This document shows positions 49,776 to 61,700 of a DNA stretch of 64,000 nucleotides, piece after piece. The notes beneath the pieces were generated by a model that saw nothing but the letters and a program-made list of their open reading frames with translations, searched no databases and was not told where the DNA came from. The first letter of the stretch is position 1. Each line of letters begins with the position of its first letter. The DNA is from Grammothele lineata. Its lineage: Eukaryota > Basidiomycota > Agaricomycetes > Polyporales > Polyporaceae. The DNA is taken from NCBI GenBank assembly GCA_002150815.3, contig NDFF03000161.1, positions 62,001 through 126,000 on the forward strand. The letters run 5' to 3'. Position numbers and translations under genes: made by a program.

Positions 49776-50265
49776 ATGTCGACGCCCAAGGCAACCGGGA
49801 AGAACGTCTTTCTTGTCTCCTGCAACGATCTCCCAAACGCGGAGCGCGTGAAGCACATAGAAGAACATAAGAAGGTCAGCAAGTCGTGGATCGAGAGCGG
49901 GTACATCAGTCAGTTATGCTCCAGAGCCTCACGGGTCGATGAAAGCTAATCGCAAGTTGGTGGCATGTCGCTATCTGATATAGTCGCTGGTGGAGGAAGG
50001 CTCCCAAAAGGCTCTTTGATGACGGACGCGGACGCCATGGAGAAGATGTCTGGATCAACGTTCTTCGTCCGTGCGGCGAACGAGGAGGAGGTGTGGGAGA
50101 ACCTGCGCGAGGACCCGTACTATTCCTCAGGGGAAGTGGTGAGTCCCTTTACGTACTGCATAAAGTTCGCCGATTACGGTAAGACTCAGGGTCGTGCTTC
50201 TGCAGTGGGACATTCCCACTATCGAGGTCACGTCCATGATGTTAGGGGTCCCCAAGATTGATTGA
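49776..50265 (+). CDS. YCII-domain protein, 124 aa
   Basis: Small ferredoxin-like alpha/beta protein of the YCII family, whose bacterial relatives include small enzymes and stand-alone proteins of unknown function. Three exons: 49776-49908, 49957-50138 and 50206-50265, total 375 nt. The first intron (48 nt, GTCAGT donor) is the only choice I found that keeps all segments in frame. The protein reads MSTPKATGKNVFLVSCNDLP, then the helix AERVKHIEEHKKVSKSWIES, GYIIGGMSLSDIVAGGGRLP, KMSGSTFFVRAANEEEVWEN, REDPYYSSGEVWDIPTIEV and ends MMLGVPKID. The pattern of GG-, a MSGS-type strand, D-P-YYSSGEVW and a final hydrophobic strand is typical of YCII. No targeting signal is evident. Confidence 0.8.
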
Positions 50266-50546
50266 ATGGAGGGGAGCTACCGGCGCATGAGACGTGGGTT
50301 GCGACAAGAACGGCGGATGCATGCGAGCCCCGCGTCAGCCTGACTATGCTTTCAGCGGAAACAGCGAGGGATGGCTGGATGTAATGGTCATCGTACACGC
50401 ATGGCGACTCGGAGTCAGAGGATGTCGGGTCGAGTGGTGGTTGAAGGACAACATATCCCTGAATCGAAGCGCCGGACTACTACACAACATGAGTGCATAG
50501 GCGCTCGTATCATAAGGCTTGTCTTGAGCTCCCATCATAATCGCCT

Positions 50547-52274
50547 TCAACTATCGACTTCAACTTCGCTTTCAGCCCCATCGTCTCCTTCGTCGCTCTC
50601 ATCTTCACTCAAACTCCCATCGGCCTCGTCAGATTCGACCAGGTGCGTAATAAAGGAGGCGTGAGAATGGTGGACATCCGCAAGCGGGAAGATGCGCAGG
50701 AGGTACGCCTCCACCCGCGCCCACTCCTCGACCGTCCAGACGTGCGTGGAGTCCATCACGATCTGCACACACCCGAGCCAGCTGTTCGTCCCTGCGATCT
50801 CACCAACGTCGAGCCCGTCAAGGGCAGACAAGTCCGGGGCGCGCAGCACGAGCAGCTGCAGCATCGCGCACTTGCGCGCGAGCCCGTCGAGCGCGGTGAT
50901 GGGCACGCGCGGGAGCGGCGACTCGGCGTACCTCGCCTGCGGCGAACTGAGCTGAAGTATTTCCAGGCGCGGCCAGGCGTCCGCGATGTTCGCGAAGTCG
51001 TCCGCGGTGAGGACGATGTCGAGGTAGGCGGGGTGGAGCGACTCGATATTTACGGCTGTGAGGCCGGAGATGGCGTACAAGGGCGAGACCACCGCACCGA
51101 AGTCGAGCCTGTCTGGGTACGCGTCTTCATCCTCTGGGTCTCGAAAGAGCATGATGGTCACGTTCCTGAGGGTCGAGGCATGGTTGGCGGCGAGATATGA
51201 GCAGAAATCATGGCAATAGGTGCTGTCGATGTGCACTATGACGGCGTCCAGATGAGGAATGCGTAGAAGTCGAATCAGCTTGTTGACGAGGCCACCGAGT
51301 CCGATGAGGAGGAGCGCCGTCAACGATTCTAGCGTAACTTCGGTGAACGACGAGGGCAGAGGTTCAGAGTCATCGACTCGGCACGACACCGACATCGCTA
51401 TGTGAAGCTCTTCGAGATGAGGGAACCATGGGAGCAATTCGAGGACAGCTGGATTATTAACGTCTTCTAGGCTCAGGGAATGCAAGTGCATGAAGGGAGC
51501 AATCGCTGCTGCCTCGCTCAACTTGAACGTGCGCAGATTTTGCAATGTAAGCTCCTCGAGTCCTGAAGCGTGGTGCGACAACCTGGCAAGTAGAGTGTCG
51601 ACAGAATGCAACCCGTCCAAGGCCGATTCTTCCTCATAATAGTGGTATCCCATGGACCGAATCTCGCGAGAGAGGAACAAGTCGAGAGCAACAGCCGGCA
51701 ATCCAGGAGCTTCGTCCCACGGTTCCAACTGCCTGAGACGAGGTAGGAGCGGCCGCCCCCCGGACCAGGCGCGAAGAGCGGCGCAGGTCGCTCTGTCGAA
51801 CGAGTCGCTCCCACAACCTCCTCTATATTCCCGCACGAATCTAGCGTAGAACAGGAAGCGGTCCCACGAAGCTGGATTGGGGGGAGGTCCCTTAGCGATC
51901 TGACGATCGAGCTCGGTATTCAGTATAATGTCGGAACTAGCTTTGTGATCAGAGACGAAGCTCACATATTTGAATGCGGGCCTCGGACAAAACCTGCCAC
52001 GGTATTTCATCCTGACTATCTTGACGACGTCCCGACCCAGCAAAACCATGAGGGGCTTGAGGTCGTCCAGCACTTCCCAAACGATCTCCAAGGCGTGGTA
52101 CGACGCCGTCTTGGAGACACGCGCGCAGCTGAGGAGGGCTTTCGTGCTTTGTTCCTGTATCTTGGTGTCGGAACTGTACGTGAGCTCGCCGACTGCGCGT
52201 ACGAAAAACTGCACGAGCTCCGGCATGCGCCATGCGCGGGCGCTGGCGAGTTGTTGATTTTTGGGAGTAGACAT
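50547..52274 (-). CDS. F-box-like / leucine-rich protein, 575 aa, single exon
   Basis: Unbroken frame from MSTPKNQQLASARAWRMP to an acidic end (SDEGDDGAESEVEVDS). Residues about 16-85 resemble a degenerate F-box (MPELVQFFVRAVGEL; LSCARVSKTASYHALEIVWE; LKPLMVLLG). Repeated leucine-rich segments follow: GLEELTLQNLRTFKL, LHSLSLEDVNNPAVL, FPHLEELHIAMSVS, WPRLEILQLSSPQAR and CAMLQLLVLRAPDLSA. It is probably an SCF adaptor, less certain than the gene at 31028 because the F-box is weak. The single-exon structure is unusual for this window. Confidence 0.8.
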   Translation of the reverse strand: MSTPKNQQLASARAWRMPELVQFFVRAVGELTYSSDTKIQEQSTKALLSCARVSKTASYHALEIVWEVLDDLKPLMVLLGRDVVKIVRMKYRGRFCPRPAFKYVSFVSDHKASSDIILNTELDRQIAKGPPPNPASWDRFLFYARFVREYRGGCGSDSFDRATCAALRAWSGGRPLLPRLRQLEPWDEAPGLPAVALDLFLSREIRSMGYHYYEEESALDGLHSVDTLLARLSHHASGLEELTLQNLRTFKLSEAAAIAPFMHLHSLSLEDVNNPAVLELLPWFPHLEELHIAMSVSCRVDDSEPLPSSFTEVTLESLTALLLIGLGGLVNKLIRLLRIPHLDAVIVHIDSTYCHDFCSYLAANHASTLRNVTIMLFRDPEDEDAYPDRLDFGAVVSPLYAISGLTAVNIESLHPAYLDIVLTADDFANIADAWPRLEILQLSSPQARYAESPLPRVPITALDGLARKCAMLQLLVLRAPDLSALDGLDVGEIAGTNSWLGCVQIVMDSTHVWTVEEWARVEAYLLRIFPLADVHHSHASFITHLVESDEADGSLSEDESDEGDDGAESEVEVDS

Positions 52275-52880
52275 GACACTCTAGTTCACGACGTGAGCAG
52301 TCGTTGATCGAACGCACCCGTGAATGGCAAACGGTGGACGTACCTCGATCCGGATGGTAGAAGCTTTCTCTGGCGCATACGCGGTGGCCCCGATGAGTGG
52401 TTAGGCTTATATATGCTGCATCAGCAAACAAAGGATCATGAGCACCCAGCGCCAGTCAAAGAGCTTGTCTTTTGCCACTTGTTCTGTGAGAAAAGGATTT
52501 ACGACACAATCGCCTTCTTTTGCCACTCATCACCTCGACCCTGACGATCGCACTCTGAATCTTCTAGCTTCTTGCACAGCAAGTTCCGGCATGCAAAAGA
52601 AGGTGGCGAGAGAGAGGAAATCGAGATGGATATGTACGTACACGGGGTGTCGGATATCGAGTCGAGCATATATTATCGTACAGTACGGCGTGCTTACTTA
52701 TATACGTCAATTCACTAAACTTCAGAACTAATCAGGACTCGACGCTGAGGCTCACTCATTCACTCACTCCCATCCACCCAAAAAGATCGGAGAGCCCAGG
52801 ATAGCGAGGGTACTAGTAGCGGGGAACGAAAGTTGGGGACGGGGAGGGGGAAGGGGGAATCATGACGCTCGACGCCCACA
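52275..52880. other. Intergenic region
   Basis: 5' flank of the F-box-like gene and 3' flank of acetyl-CoA synthetase. A run of CACTCATTCACTCACTC near 52752 is simple sequence; no gene seen. Confidence 0.5.
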
Positions 52881-55692
52881 TCACGTCGACGCGACCTTCT
52901 CCTTGATGCTGTCCACGACGGCGGGCTCCGCGAGCGTGCTCAGGTCCCCGAGCTGGTCGCCCTCGCCCGCGACGATCTTGCGCAGGACGCGGCGCATGAT
53001 CTGCGGCGCGGATCAATCGTCAGAATCGGCCTGTCTAAAAGCTTGACAGGTATGAGCGAGGGAAGTGGGAACGCACCTTTCCTGAACGCGTCTTGGGCAG
53101 GTCCCCGACGACGAAGATCTTCTTGGGCGCCGCGAAGGGTCCGATGACTTTTCGGACTTGGAGCGTGAGCTCCTTGATGAGGCCGCTCTCGTCGCTCGGG
53201 TCGAACTTGAACTCCCTGTGCGCCAAGACGGATCAGATCGCGTTCAGAATGGGGCGCAGGGGTGCGGGGGAACTTACGGTTTGAGCGTCGCGAACGCGTA
53301 CACGGCCTGTCCGGTAAGCTCGTCTGCCGTACCGACCACCGCGGTCTCTGCGACGCCGGTGTGGGTGATCAGCGCGGACTCGATCTCGGCGGTGGATAGA
53401 CGGTGGCCAGAGACGTTGATGACATCTACCCTCCCATCGTGAGCGTCAAGACAAGCTTTTGACAAGGGGAAGAAGACGCACCGTCCACACGACCCTTGAT
53501 CCAGATATACCCATGCTCGTCCCTCGCAGCGCCATCTCCCGTGTAGAAGTACCCAGGGTAAGGCTTCATGTACGTCTCCAAATACCTATTATGGTCCTGG
53601 TACACCGTCCTCGCAATGCTCGGCCACGGCGTCTTGAGCACCAACACCCCCTCCACACTGTTCCCCTCCAACTCCTCCCCGCTCTGCGGGTCCAAAATCA
53701 CCGGCTCGATCCCAAAGAACGGCACCGTCGCCGAGCCGGGCTTGGTCTCGATGGCGCCCGGGAAGGGCGTGACGACGATCGAGCCCGTCTCCGTCTGCCA
53801 GAACGTGTCGACGATGGCGCACTGCCTCCTTCCGACGTGGTCGTTGTACCAGTGCCACGCCTCGGGGTTGATCGGCTCCCCGACGGACCCGAGCACGCGC
53901 AGGCTGCCGAGGTCGTGCTCCTGCACGTGGTGCTCGCCGAGGCGGCGCAGGAGGCGGATCGCGGTAGGGGCGGAGTAGAACTGGGTGATCTTGTGCTTGT
54001 CGACGGTCTGCCAGTAGCGCGCGGGGGTGGGGTACACGGGCGTGCTCTCGAAGACGGTCGTGGTCACGCCGTTGGCGAGCGGGCCGTAGACGATGTAGGT
54101 GTGGCCGGTGATCCAGCCGATGTCGGCCATGCAGGCGAAGCGGTCGTCGGGGTGCACGTCGAAGACGTACTTGACAGTGAGCGCGGCGCAGAGGAGGTAC
54201 CCGCCCGTGGTGTGCACGACGCCCTTGGGCTTCCCGGTCGAGCCGGAGGTCTGAACCCGATAATATCGCATCAATAGGGGGAAGGCGGGCCCAGAGCGGA
54301 AGACAACTCACGTAGAGGATGAAGAGCGGGTCCTCCGCAGACATGATCTCCGGGGGGCAAAACCGCGGCACCTTCGCGATCTCCTCGTGCCACCACTTGT
54401 CGCGCCCCGCCGTCCACGGCACCGTGTTCCCCGTACGCTTCAGCACCAGCACATGCTCGACGAGCGGGCACTCCTTGATCGCCGCGTCCGCAATCACCTT
54501 CGTCGCGATCGTCTTGCCCCCGCGCTTGCCCTCGTCAGACGTGACGAGCACGCGCGAGCGGCAGTCCTGCACGCGGTCCCGGAGCGACTCCGCACTGAAG
54601 CCCGCAAAGACGACCGAGTGCACGGCGCCAATGCGCGCGCACGCGAGGAAGGTCGCGACGGCGTGCCACGTCATGGGCAGGTACACGGACACGGTGTCGC
54701 CCTTCTTGACGCCCCACGACTTGAGCACGTTCGCGACCGCGCAGACCTCGCGCAGGAGCTGGGCGTAGGTGATCTCGGACCCCTCGTTGGGCTCGTCCGC
54801 CTCGTAGATGATCGCGGTCTGTGGGGGGGAGATGGGATCGGGAAAGGTGAGCATCTGGGTAAAAATTGTAACCGCCGAGATCGCAGATGGAGATGGAGAT
54901 GAGAAGGCCCTGTCGTCATCTGACGCGGGCCACAGGGAGGGAGCGCGGTGGCTCGCGGAGAGCTTGGATGTGGAGGAGGTCCTACAAACACCGACGAGCA
55001 TTCAGTCGCGACGCGTGCGCTCCGAGCGCGATCGGCGCGCGGCGCAACGGGCACCCGCCGCGCCCCAGCGAGCTTGCGCGGCGGCGGGGAGCGCGTCGGG
55101 GGCGCACCCGCGACGCTCGATCAATGCATGGTGCGCCCCACGAGACGTGCACCCGCCGCTCGGAAAACGCTTTCCGCCTCCCCCAATGGGCCGATGGTAC
55201 GAGATCGAGTCCGAAAAGGGGCAAGGGGAGACCATTACCTTGTCGGGGTGCTTGTGCGCCCAGCGGTCGACGCAGTTGTAGGAGGCGTTGAGGCCGCCCT
55301 CGGGGAACCAGATGATGTCGCCATGCTCGAAGCTGCCCGCGCGCACGGTGTGGAAGGGGCGGTCCCAGTGGAGGGTCTCGCGCGCGGTCTGGTGATGGGG
55401 GATCGGCGCGATGCGCGGGAGAGCATGAGTGCGGTAGCTTCTTGGGAGAGGAAGCGGAGCGAACGCACCTTGGCCCACCACTTGTCGCTCTCGTGACCGA
55501 GAGACTCTGAGTGGAACTTCCTGAAGGCGGTGTGAGGCTCTATTAGGAGGAAGCGGGGGGCGGGAGAAGCGCAGCGCGCAGTGCGGACCTGTATGTATCA
55601 TGGTGGTCGACGTGGGGCGTCTTGGGCCCGTTCTTGACGCGGGGGGCGATGGGGTGCTTGGGGACGTTGTGGTGGGTGTCTTCGCCCGACAT
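52881..55692 (-). CDS. facA: Acetyl-CoA synthetase (AMP-forming)
   Basis: Converts acetate, ATP and CoA to acetyl-CoA for acetate growth and lipid or histone acetylation. The start at 55692 gives [20 protein letters not shown]. Conserved blocks: [72 protein letters not shown], the P-loop [20 protein letters not shown] (after an intron), [91 protein letters not shown], and the acetylatable lysine region [14 protein letters not shown]. The C-terminus ends [10 protein letters not shown] at 52881. Upstream are a TATA-like box and a GTGGGG that fits the CreA/Mig1 consensus, consistent with carbon repression known for this gene in other fungi. Confidence 0.96.
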
Positions 55693-58600
55693 GGTGTGCG
55701 TGAGAGCTCGGGCGGGGCGGGATGGCGAGTGAGCAGGGGGGCGTTTGCGTTCGGCGGAGGGCGCGGGGAGACTATTATACATTCCCCACCGCGCCCGGCG
55801 CGTGATCCTCTCAGATCACGTCCATTTCGCCACCCCTGGGCGCCAACGCCTCCCAACGCCCCAACGCGGCCTTCCGGATCCAGCTTAGGTTCTCTGTGCA
55901 GGCCTTAGCCTTCGATTCCCCGCACCAGCTGCCACCGCTGCCATCCAACAGCGTCCAGCCCAGTCTCCCGCCCCGCGCACTTGACCGCCGTCTCCCGCGG
56001 GCCAAGCGCGACCCGCCTGCGTCCGTCGCGCTCGCGTCCGTTACGTGTCTGTCGCTGCACCATTCATCCTTGGCGGTGCAGAGGCGGGTCCGTTGAGGTG
56101 CTAGTGCGGCCTCGCGTCCTTCCCAGCGCCACACCGTCCTTTTCGTACCGCCCGTCTCCCGAGTTCCCAAGCCCTCTACAGCGAGGGAATCTCCCCATCT
56201 CCTCCGAGCGCGCCATCGCACCATGCTCGGCGTCGCATTTCGCGTGCAATGAACCGTCCGCGGAGCACCATCTCGCTCGGAACATCGCCCTCGAGACTGC
56301 AGATGGCTCCGAGCCCGCGCCGCTCCAGGCGCTAGCAGACCGCCCACAAACCGCCCAGCTGACCCACCCGATCCCACCGTGCCTCGCTGTCCGACTCTAC
56401 GCTGCGTTTGGGGCTTGTCGCGCCCCCTCAATCATACAACAATCACGCTCGATCGCCCCCCTTCGCGGTCGAGAGCGCGTCGGCGCACCGCGCTGCACAG
56501 CACCCCGCACTACCCCGCGTCCGTATGACCCGTACCGCTCCTTTACCGTGTCTCGCGCGCGTCCGGGGAAATGCGGGGAAAGGGGGCTAGGACGAGGAGG
56601 GACACAGGGATGGGTTTAGGAGGTGGGGGACGTAATCTGCCAAGCCACCGGGAGGGCTTGTACGTACGTACGTGTTTGGCCGTCTCGCTCCTGTGCGTGA
56701 GCTCACGTTGACGGTGATAGTGTTTGGCTTCTCGGTGCGCCCACAACACCCTTACGCATGTCCAACCTTCAGAGCGCAACGTTTCCGCAAGGGCGCGGGC
56801 CACTTCACTCTGATCAAGTTGTGCGTGTCCGTTTCACGTCCACAATCTCGGATGTTAGCCACCCATCCCCGCCCGCGTCGTCCCGCACCCACCCCGCGCG
56901 CTCCTCGCCGTGCCGCGCTCTTCCGACCCCTCGGGACACGGGCGGCCACGGAACGCGTTTCCTGTCCAATTGCGAGCGACAAGAGTGGCATGAGATTAGG
57001 ACGTGGACGACGGGGACGGGAGCCCTTCGAGCATCCTCCGGAAACCCTGCGGAATGGACGCCAAAACAGCTCAGCGATAGAGGCGTCGGCGGCGTCGAAC
57101 GAGCGTACGTTATGCGTATGCGGTTGAATCGCGCGTTTCGCTGTTTCGGTAGGCGACAAAATAAGCCGGCGAGCTTTCGTTCCGTATGTATGCGCGCGCT
57201 CCGAGTGGTACATAGATCCATTGAACAACGTTGTCACAGGCCCTCTCCGCGGCGCGTGACGCCCATCGTGGGTCCCTCCAGGCTCCCATCTTCATCTCCA
57301 TCTCGACGTCGACGTTCGCGGGATGCCAACGGGCCCGGTCCCGAGGCCTGCCTTCGAAGCCCCTCCGTACCCGCGGCGCATACTTGCAATGAATGAGCCA
57401 AGAGCTAGGACGACTATAGGCTATAATTGTCCCTGACTCCGACGCGCCGCGGGCCTTTGGATCTACCTTCCGAGTTCTTGAAGGTCCTTCTCTTCGGAGC
57501 TGAGATCCCGAGGCCCCCGTCCAGCAGATGTGAAGGGACGGGACGTTCTTTCCGATCTCCTTTGAATCCGAGTTCGCTTCCGAGTGGAGTGAGCCTCTGG
57601 CACGACGACGTCATTCAAGAGCAGCTTGAGACGTCTAATACTCAATCTAGTATCAGGGAACCAAGGTTCAGACGTTCACGTGCCGCCGGAGACGGGCCTT
57701 TCATACTAGACCACCGCGGTTAAGTACTTCGCCGCGCGGGCTCCAGCTTCCGACCTCGAAAGCTCGCGCGACTCCGGAAAGACTTCCGAGCGCACACGTC
57801 TGCCCACCACAACGTCCACCAATCTCGCAAACGCACATTTTCAGAGACGCGACGCGACGCGTCCCCCCATCCGCACGTATTCCGACGCGCTTCCTCCCCA
57901 GCTGCAATGTGCGTAATTACGCACGGACGCGCGACGACGGCGCGCACATCGTACCACCCCCTCGCGCGAGACCATCTTTGCTCGTGTACGTTCCTGCAGG
58001 GATGGCGTACACGAAGGAGGAGGGCTATGGTACCATTTCGTGAACGTTCTTGGCAGCGCCACGAAGCTGACAGCGTCGACGCGCGTCCGCGCCATATTTT
58101 CCCAGGCCGCGCTTGGTATTACTCAAGGATGACTGTGAGTGTCCTCTCGGTCATATCGACCCTCTTGTTCGCCTTGAATTCGAAGTTCGTCCCAGGGACA
58201 TGCAGCATGTGAGGTGTTGACGTGCGAGCAGTGAGGAGTCGCGACACCATGTCCATCATAGGTGCGCCGCGTTGAGTGGTTCGAGCTCTTGGAGTTGCTT
58301 ATAGATTGCGCATGCTCGAATGAGAGAATCGACACTCGAATACTCCTTGTCTGCAACGCTATCACATGGAAACTTGCGCAAGCCTCGTGCACGGCCGCCC
58401 TTATCGAGCAACTCATCCACTGAGCTGGTCTCGTCATTGCACAGCTTGGAGGTGCATGACTTCGCTGAGTGTTGCCAGGAGCTCAGCTCGTATTCGTCCG
58501 CCAGTCGCCTGGTCCTCTCGAGATGCCAGGTTTCGTTGAAGACTTCCTTAGCATATATGGCAACTAGTAGTGTATATCGTACAACACACATCAACATATC

Positions 58601-58751
58601 GTACCGCTATTATATCGCTCTACTCCGCCTTTCCGGCCATTCGCCGATAGCTTCTCATACCTCACGGCCAGTCGGCTTCCAGTGCTCGAGTGAACACGGG
58701 ACCGCCGTAAGGTCTTCAGTCCGTCCCGCACGACCGACGACGGAGGCTCGA
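55693..58751. other. 3.06-kb GC-rich region without a recognised gene
   Basis: It lies between the acetyl-CoA synthetase start and the end of the TPR-DUF4470 gene. It is rich in CpG, so long open frames occur by chance in several registers (for example 55981-56619 plus and 56758-57396 plus); their translations are Arg/Pro/Ser-rich with no domain, and frames overlap on both strands. An untranslated transcript or very long promoter is possible. It is the longest gene-free stretch here. Confidence 0.5.
55774..55789 (-). promoter_or_regulatory. TATA-like box and CreA/Mig1-type site of acetyl-CoA synthetase
   Basis: On the minus strand GTGGGG (55789-55784, fits SYGGRG) is followed 4 nt later by TATAAT (55779-55774), 82-87 bp upstream of the ATG at 55692. 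Confidence 0.4.
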
Positions 58752-61700
58752 TCAAACTTGCTCGTTGCACACGAACCACTTCTGGATCGGCGTCGGGAGC
58801 GTCGCTGCAAAACAAACCGAACCAAAGCGTCAGCACACGGCGTCGCAAAGGCGCATCCCATGGAGCACTCACCCTGAGTGCCCACATCGTTCCTGCACAC
58901 CACCGCGCTCCACTTCTCCCTCCGCATCCTCTCCACCCTCCTCCTGCTCATCCTAAACCTCACGCACTCCTCATAATGCACGTACTCGAGCGCCGTAAGC
59001 ACAAAGAACGCCCCTGGGGCCGGCGCGCCCTTCGCGCCCTCGAACACGCGGCGCACCGCGTCCTCCCCGACGCTGACGAGGTCGGAGCGGTAGACGAGCA
59101 GCTGGGCGCACGGCTCGAACGGGGAGCGCGCGTTCGGCATAAGCGCGAAGAGCGGGTTGGAGAGCGCCGCGCGGCCCATACCCGGGGCGGGCTGGACGGG
59201 CATCTCCCATACCGCGATGTCGTCCCGCGCGCGCGCGAAGTCTGAGGGGAGGGCGGAGGCGATGGGGAAGGGGAGGGCGTGCTGTGCGCACGCGAGGATG
59301 GTCTCGAGTTCGGGGAGCCATGGGTCGGTGCGGACGCGCCGGGGTGCGACGCGCCGCTTGAGCTCGGAGGGAGGGATTGGGTAGGTGCCGTCGTAATGAG
59401 GGATGTCGGAGAGGAGGGACCCGCTGAGGACGCGCGCGAGGAGGTCGGAGAGCCAGTGCGCGGGGTAGCCGACGCGGTGGAGGTGCGTGAGGAGGCCGAC
59501 GAAGGCGACGAGGTTGTGCGGGAGGCGGACGCTCAGTGGCAGCGGCGGCAAGCGGCCGTGTAGGAGGGTGTTGAAGAGGACGCGGGTGAGCCAGGTCGTG
59601 AGTTCTTCGCGGGTCGCGAGCTCGGAGAGGGGTCGCGGGAGGGATTTAGGGCCGAGGATGAGGGTGTCCATGACCGCGCGTGAGTCGATCAGGTTACAGC
59701 CCATGTAGCGAGGTAACTCGTTAGGGAGCAAGAGTGTGTAGCTACAACCGTCAAACATCAGAGAGGAAAGCCCGCCACTATGCCATGCCTACGTACGTGG
59801 AGAAGAAGCTCGCATCTCCTTTCCATACGCCGGTGTTCAGCAGGCAATTCGAGCCTATCGCGGCTTGAGGATCATCCTGGAGGCTGGGAACGCAATAGAT
59901 CGCCAGATTCATGGGCCCATGAGTGTAGTCCCTACAACAGGCTTGGTCAATACCCCAGAGATGATCAAGAGAACATCACTCACGGAACATTGCTCATCCA
60001 CATCCGCGTATACTGGGTCGGGAAATGCTCCGGGCGCAGGAGACTCCCCACCCGCATCTTCGTCAGCTCTTCAGCAATCCCGCCGTAGACGAACTCCAGT
60101 GTGATCTTCGACTCCAGCGCCTTCAGAGCGGCGGCGGCCTCGTCGAACCAGTTCTTCGTGGTCTGCGCGGCGCACACCCGAAGTTGCCCGGAGGCCTTCC
60201 GCACGAACTTCTTGCCGCTCTTCTCGAGCTGGAGGCAAAATTTCTCGAAGAAGTCTATGGACTGGAACATGTCCGCTTGGCGGTCGGGGTAGCCCTCTCC
60301 TCCCGGGTACACCTTAGGATCGGAAAACTTGGTGTCCTAGGGGTGTGGTTAGAGCAATAATCGTTGGAGGAATCCCACGAGACCTACAAACAGTGTAATG
60401 TTCGGCTTCCATTCACTTTCCATATGACTGCTGATCTGATGTACAACCGAAATTATGAGCATAATTCAGGCGGCCACGCCAGAACCACATACCTTGCGCT
60501 GAAGGGCTGGAGTGACCTTCGATCCCTTGGATAGCACGTCCCACGCCTCCCGCAAACTCGGATGACGACTGGCCAGCTCCTTCGGAGGCATGAACGCCTT
60601 CGCGATCCCATACAACTGCGCTTCCGGCGTCTCGATCTCGCCCGACTGGACTTGCTGCAAGAGCCCAACGACCCTATCGACATTATCCTCGAGCCATCGA
60701 CGCGTCTGCGACCGGGGCACGTCCGGGGGGATGAACTGCAGCTGGAGGAGCTGATCGTCGGAGAGCGCGAGCAGCCCGCGGCGCATCGAGTCGCGCTCGC
60801 GCGCGGAGTAGTCGTCCACGCGCTGCTGGAAGTCCTTGTCCAGGCCCGGCATCATGCCCAGCATGGAATTCGAGCGCATGTTGCGGTGCGCGTGGCCCGA
60901 CATGGTGCGCCGGGTGGATTTGTTGGATTTGAGCCAGAAATCGAGGATGTGGAGGACGGTGGGGACGGTCTCGGGTAGGACGTGTAGCCACGATGGGAGA
61001 TCTGGAGGGTCGCAGGAGAGACGTTGGGTGAGGTCGTTGAACAACGCGCGCAGCCTGGAAGATCACTCAGTCTTGCAAAAAAGTAGTGGACGCGAACGGA
61101 CGAACCTGTCATAGCAGTACGATGGCATCAACATCCCAGAGTATGTGTACATGAGAGTCGCTTGTATCTCAACGCGCTCGATCGCATCCGAGCACGAATT
61201 GAGCGAGTTGAGGAGCATGAAAACACAAAGGTCTCTCGCAATAGTCGCGTCGTGGATGTCGAGAAGCGTGAAGTGGACACGGAATTTGCCTTGTTGCTTC
61301 TTCGAAAGCTTCCTGTATGCCGCGTGGATGCCGCAGAGTGTGCCAAGTACATGACGAGCTACGCATATATGCGTTACAAAGACTGATGGAGAGGGATGTT
61401 TCACGACTCACCATCGCCGACACCTCCATAGAAGAAAGCCAGGTCTGAGAGACGTTCTGTGGACATCTTGTTAAGGTTCAGGGGATGAGCCCAACTGGGT
61501 CCCCAGCCGTCGAGGAGATCGATGATCTCGTCCGTGCCAATCTAAAACGTTCTTAATCAGCAAGAATTCATAAGTGAGTTGCGGGGGTGCATACAGGGTA
61601 GAACTCTCTCATAGGATCACTGAAACAATCGAAGTCAGAGAGTGAGACGCACTAAACACATAACGATAGCTTACAGAGGCCTGAAGAAGACGGGCAGACG

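Noticed and set aside
53459..54902. Long plus-strand frames opposite acetyl-CoA synthetase
   Set aside because: Complement of a GC-rich coding sequence; Arg/Val/Ala/Asp-rich without domains.
55981..57396. Several 150-212-codon frames on both strands
   Set aside because: They overlap one another, sit in GC/CpG-rich DNA and lack any recognisable motif or intron pattern.
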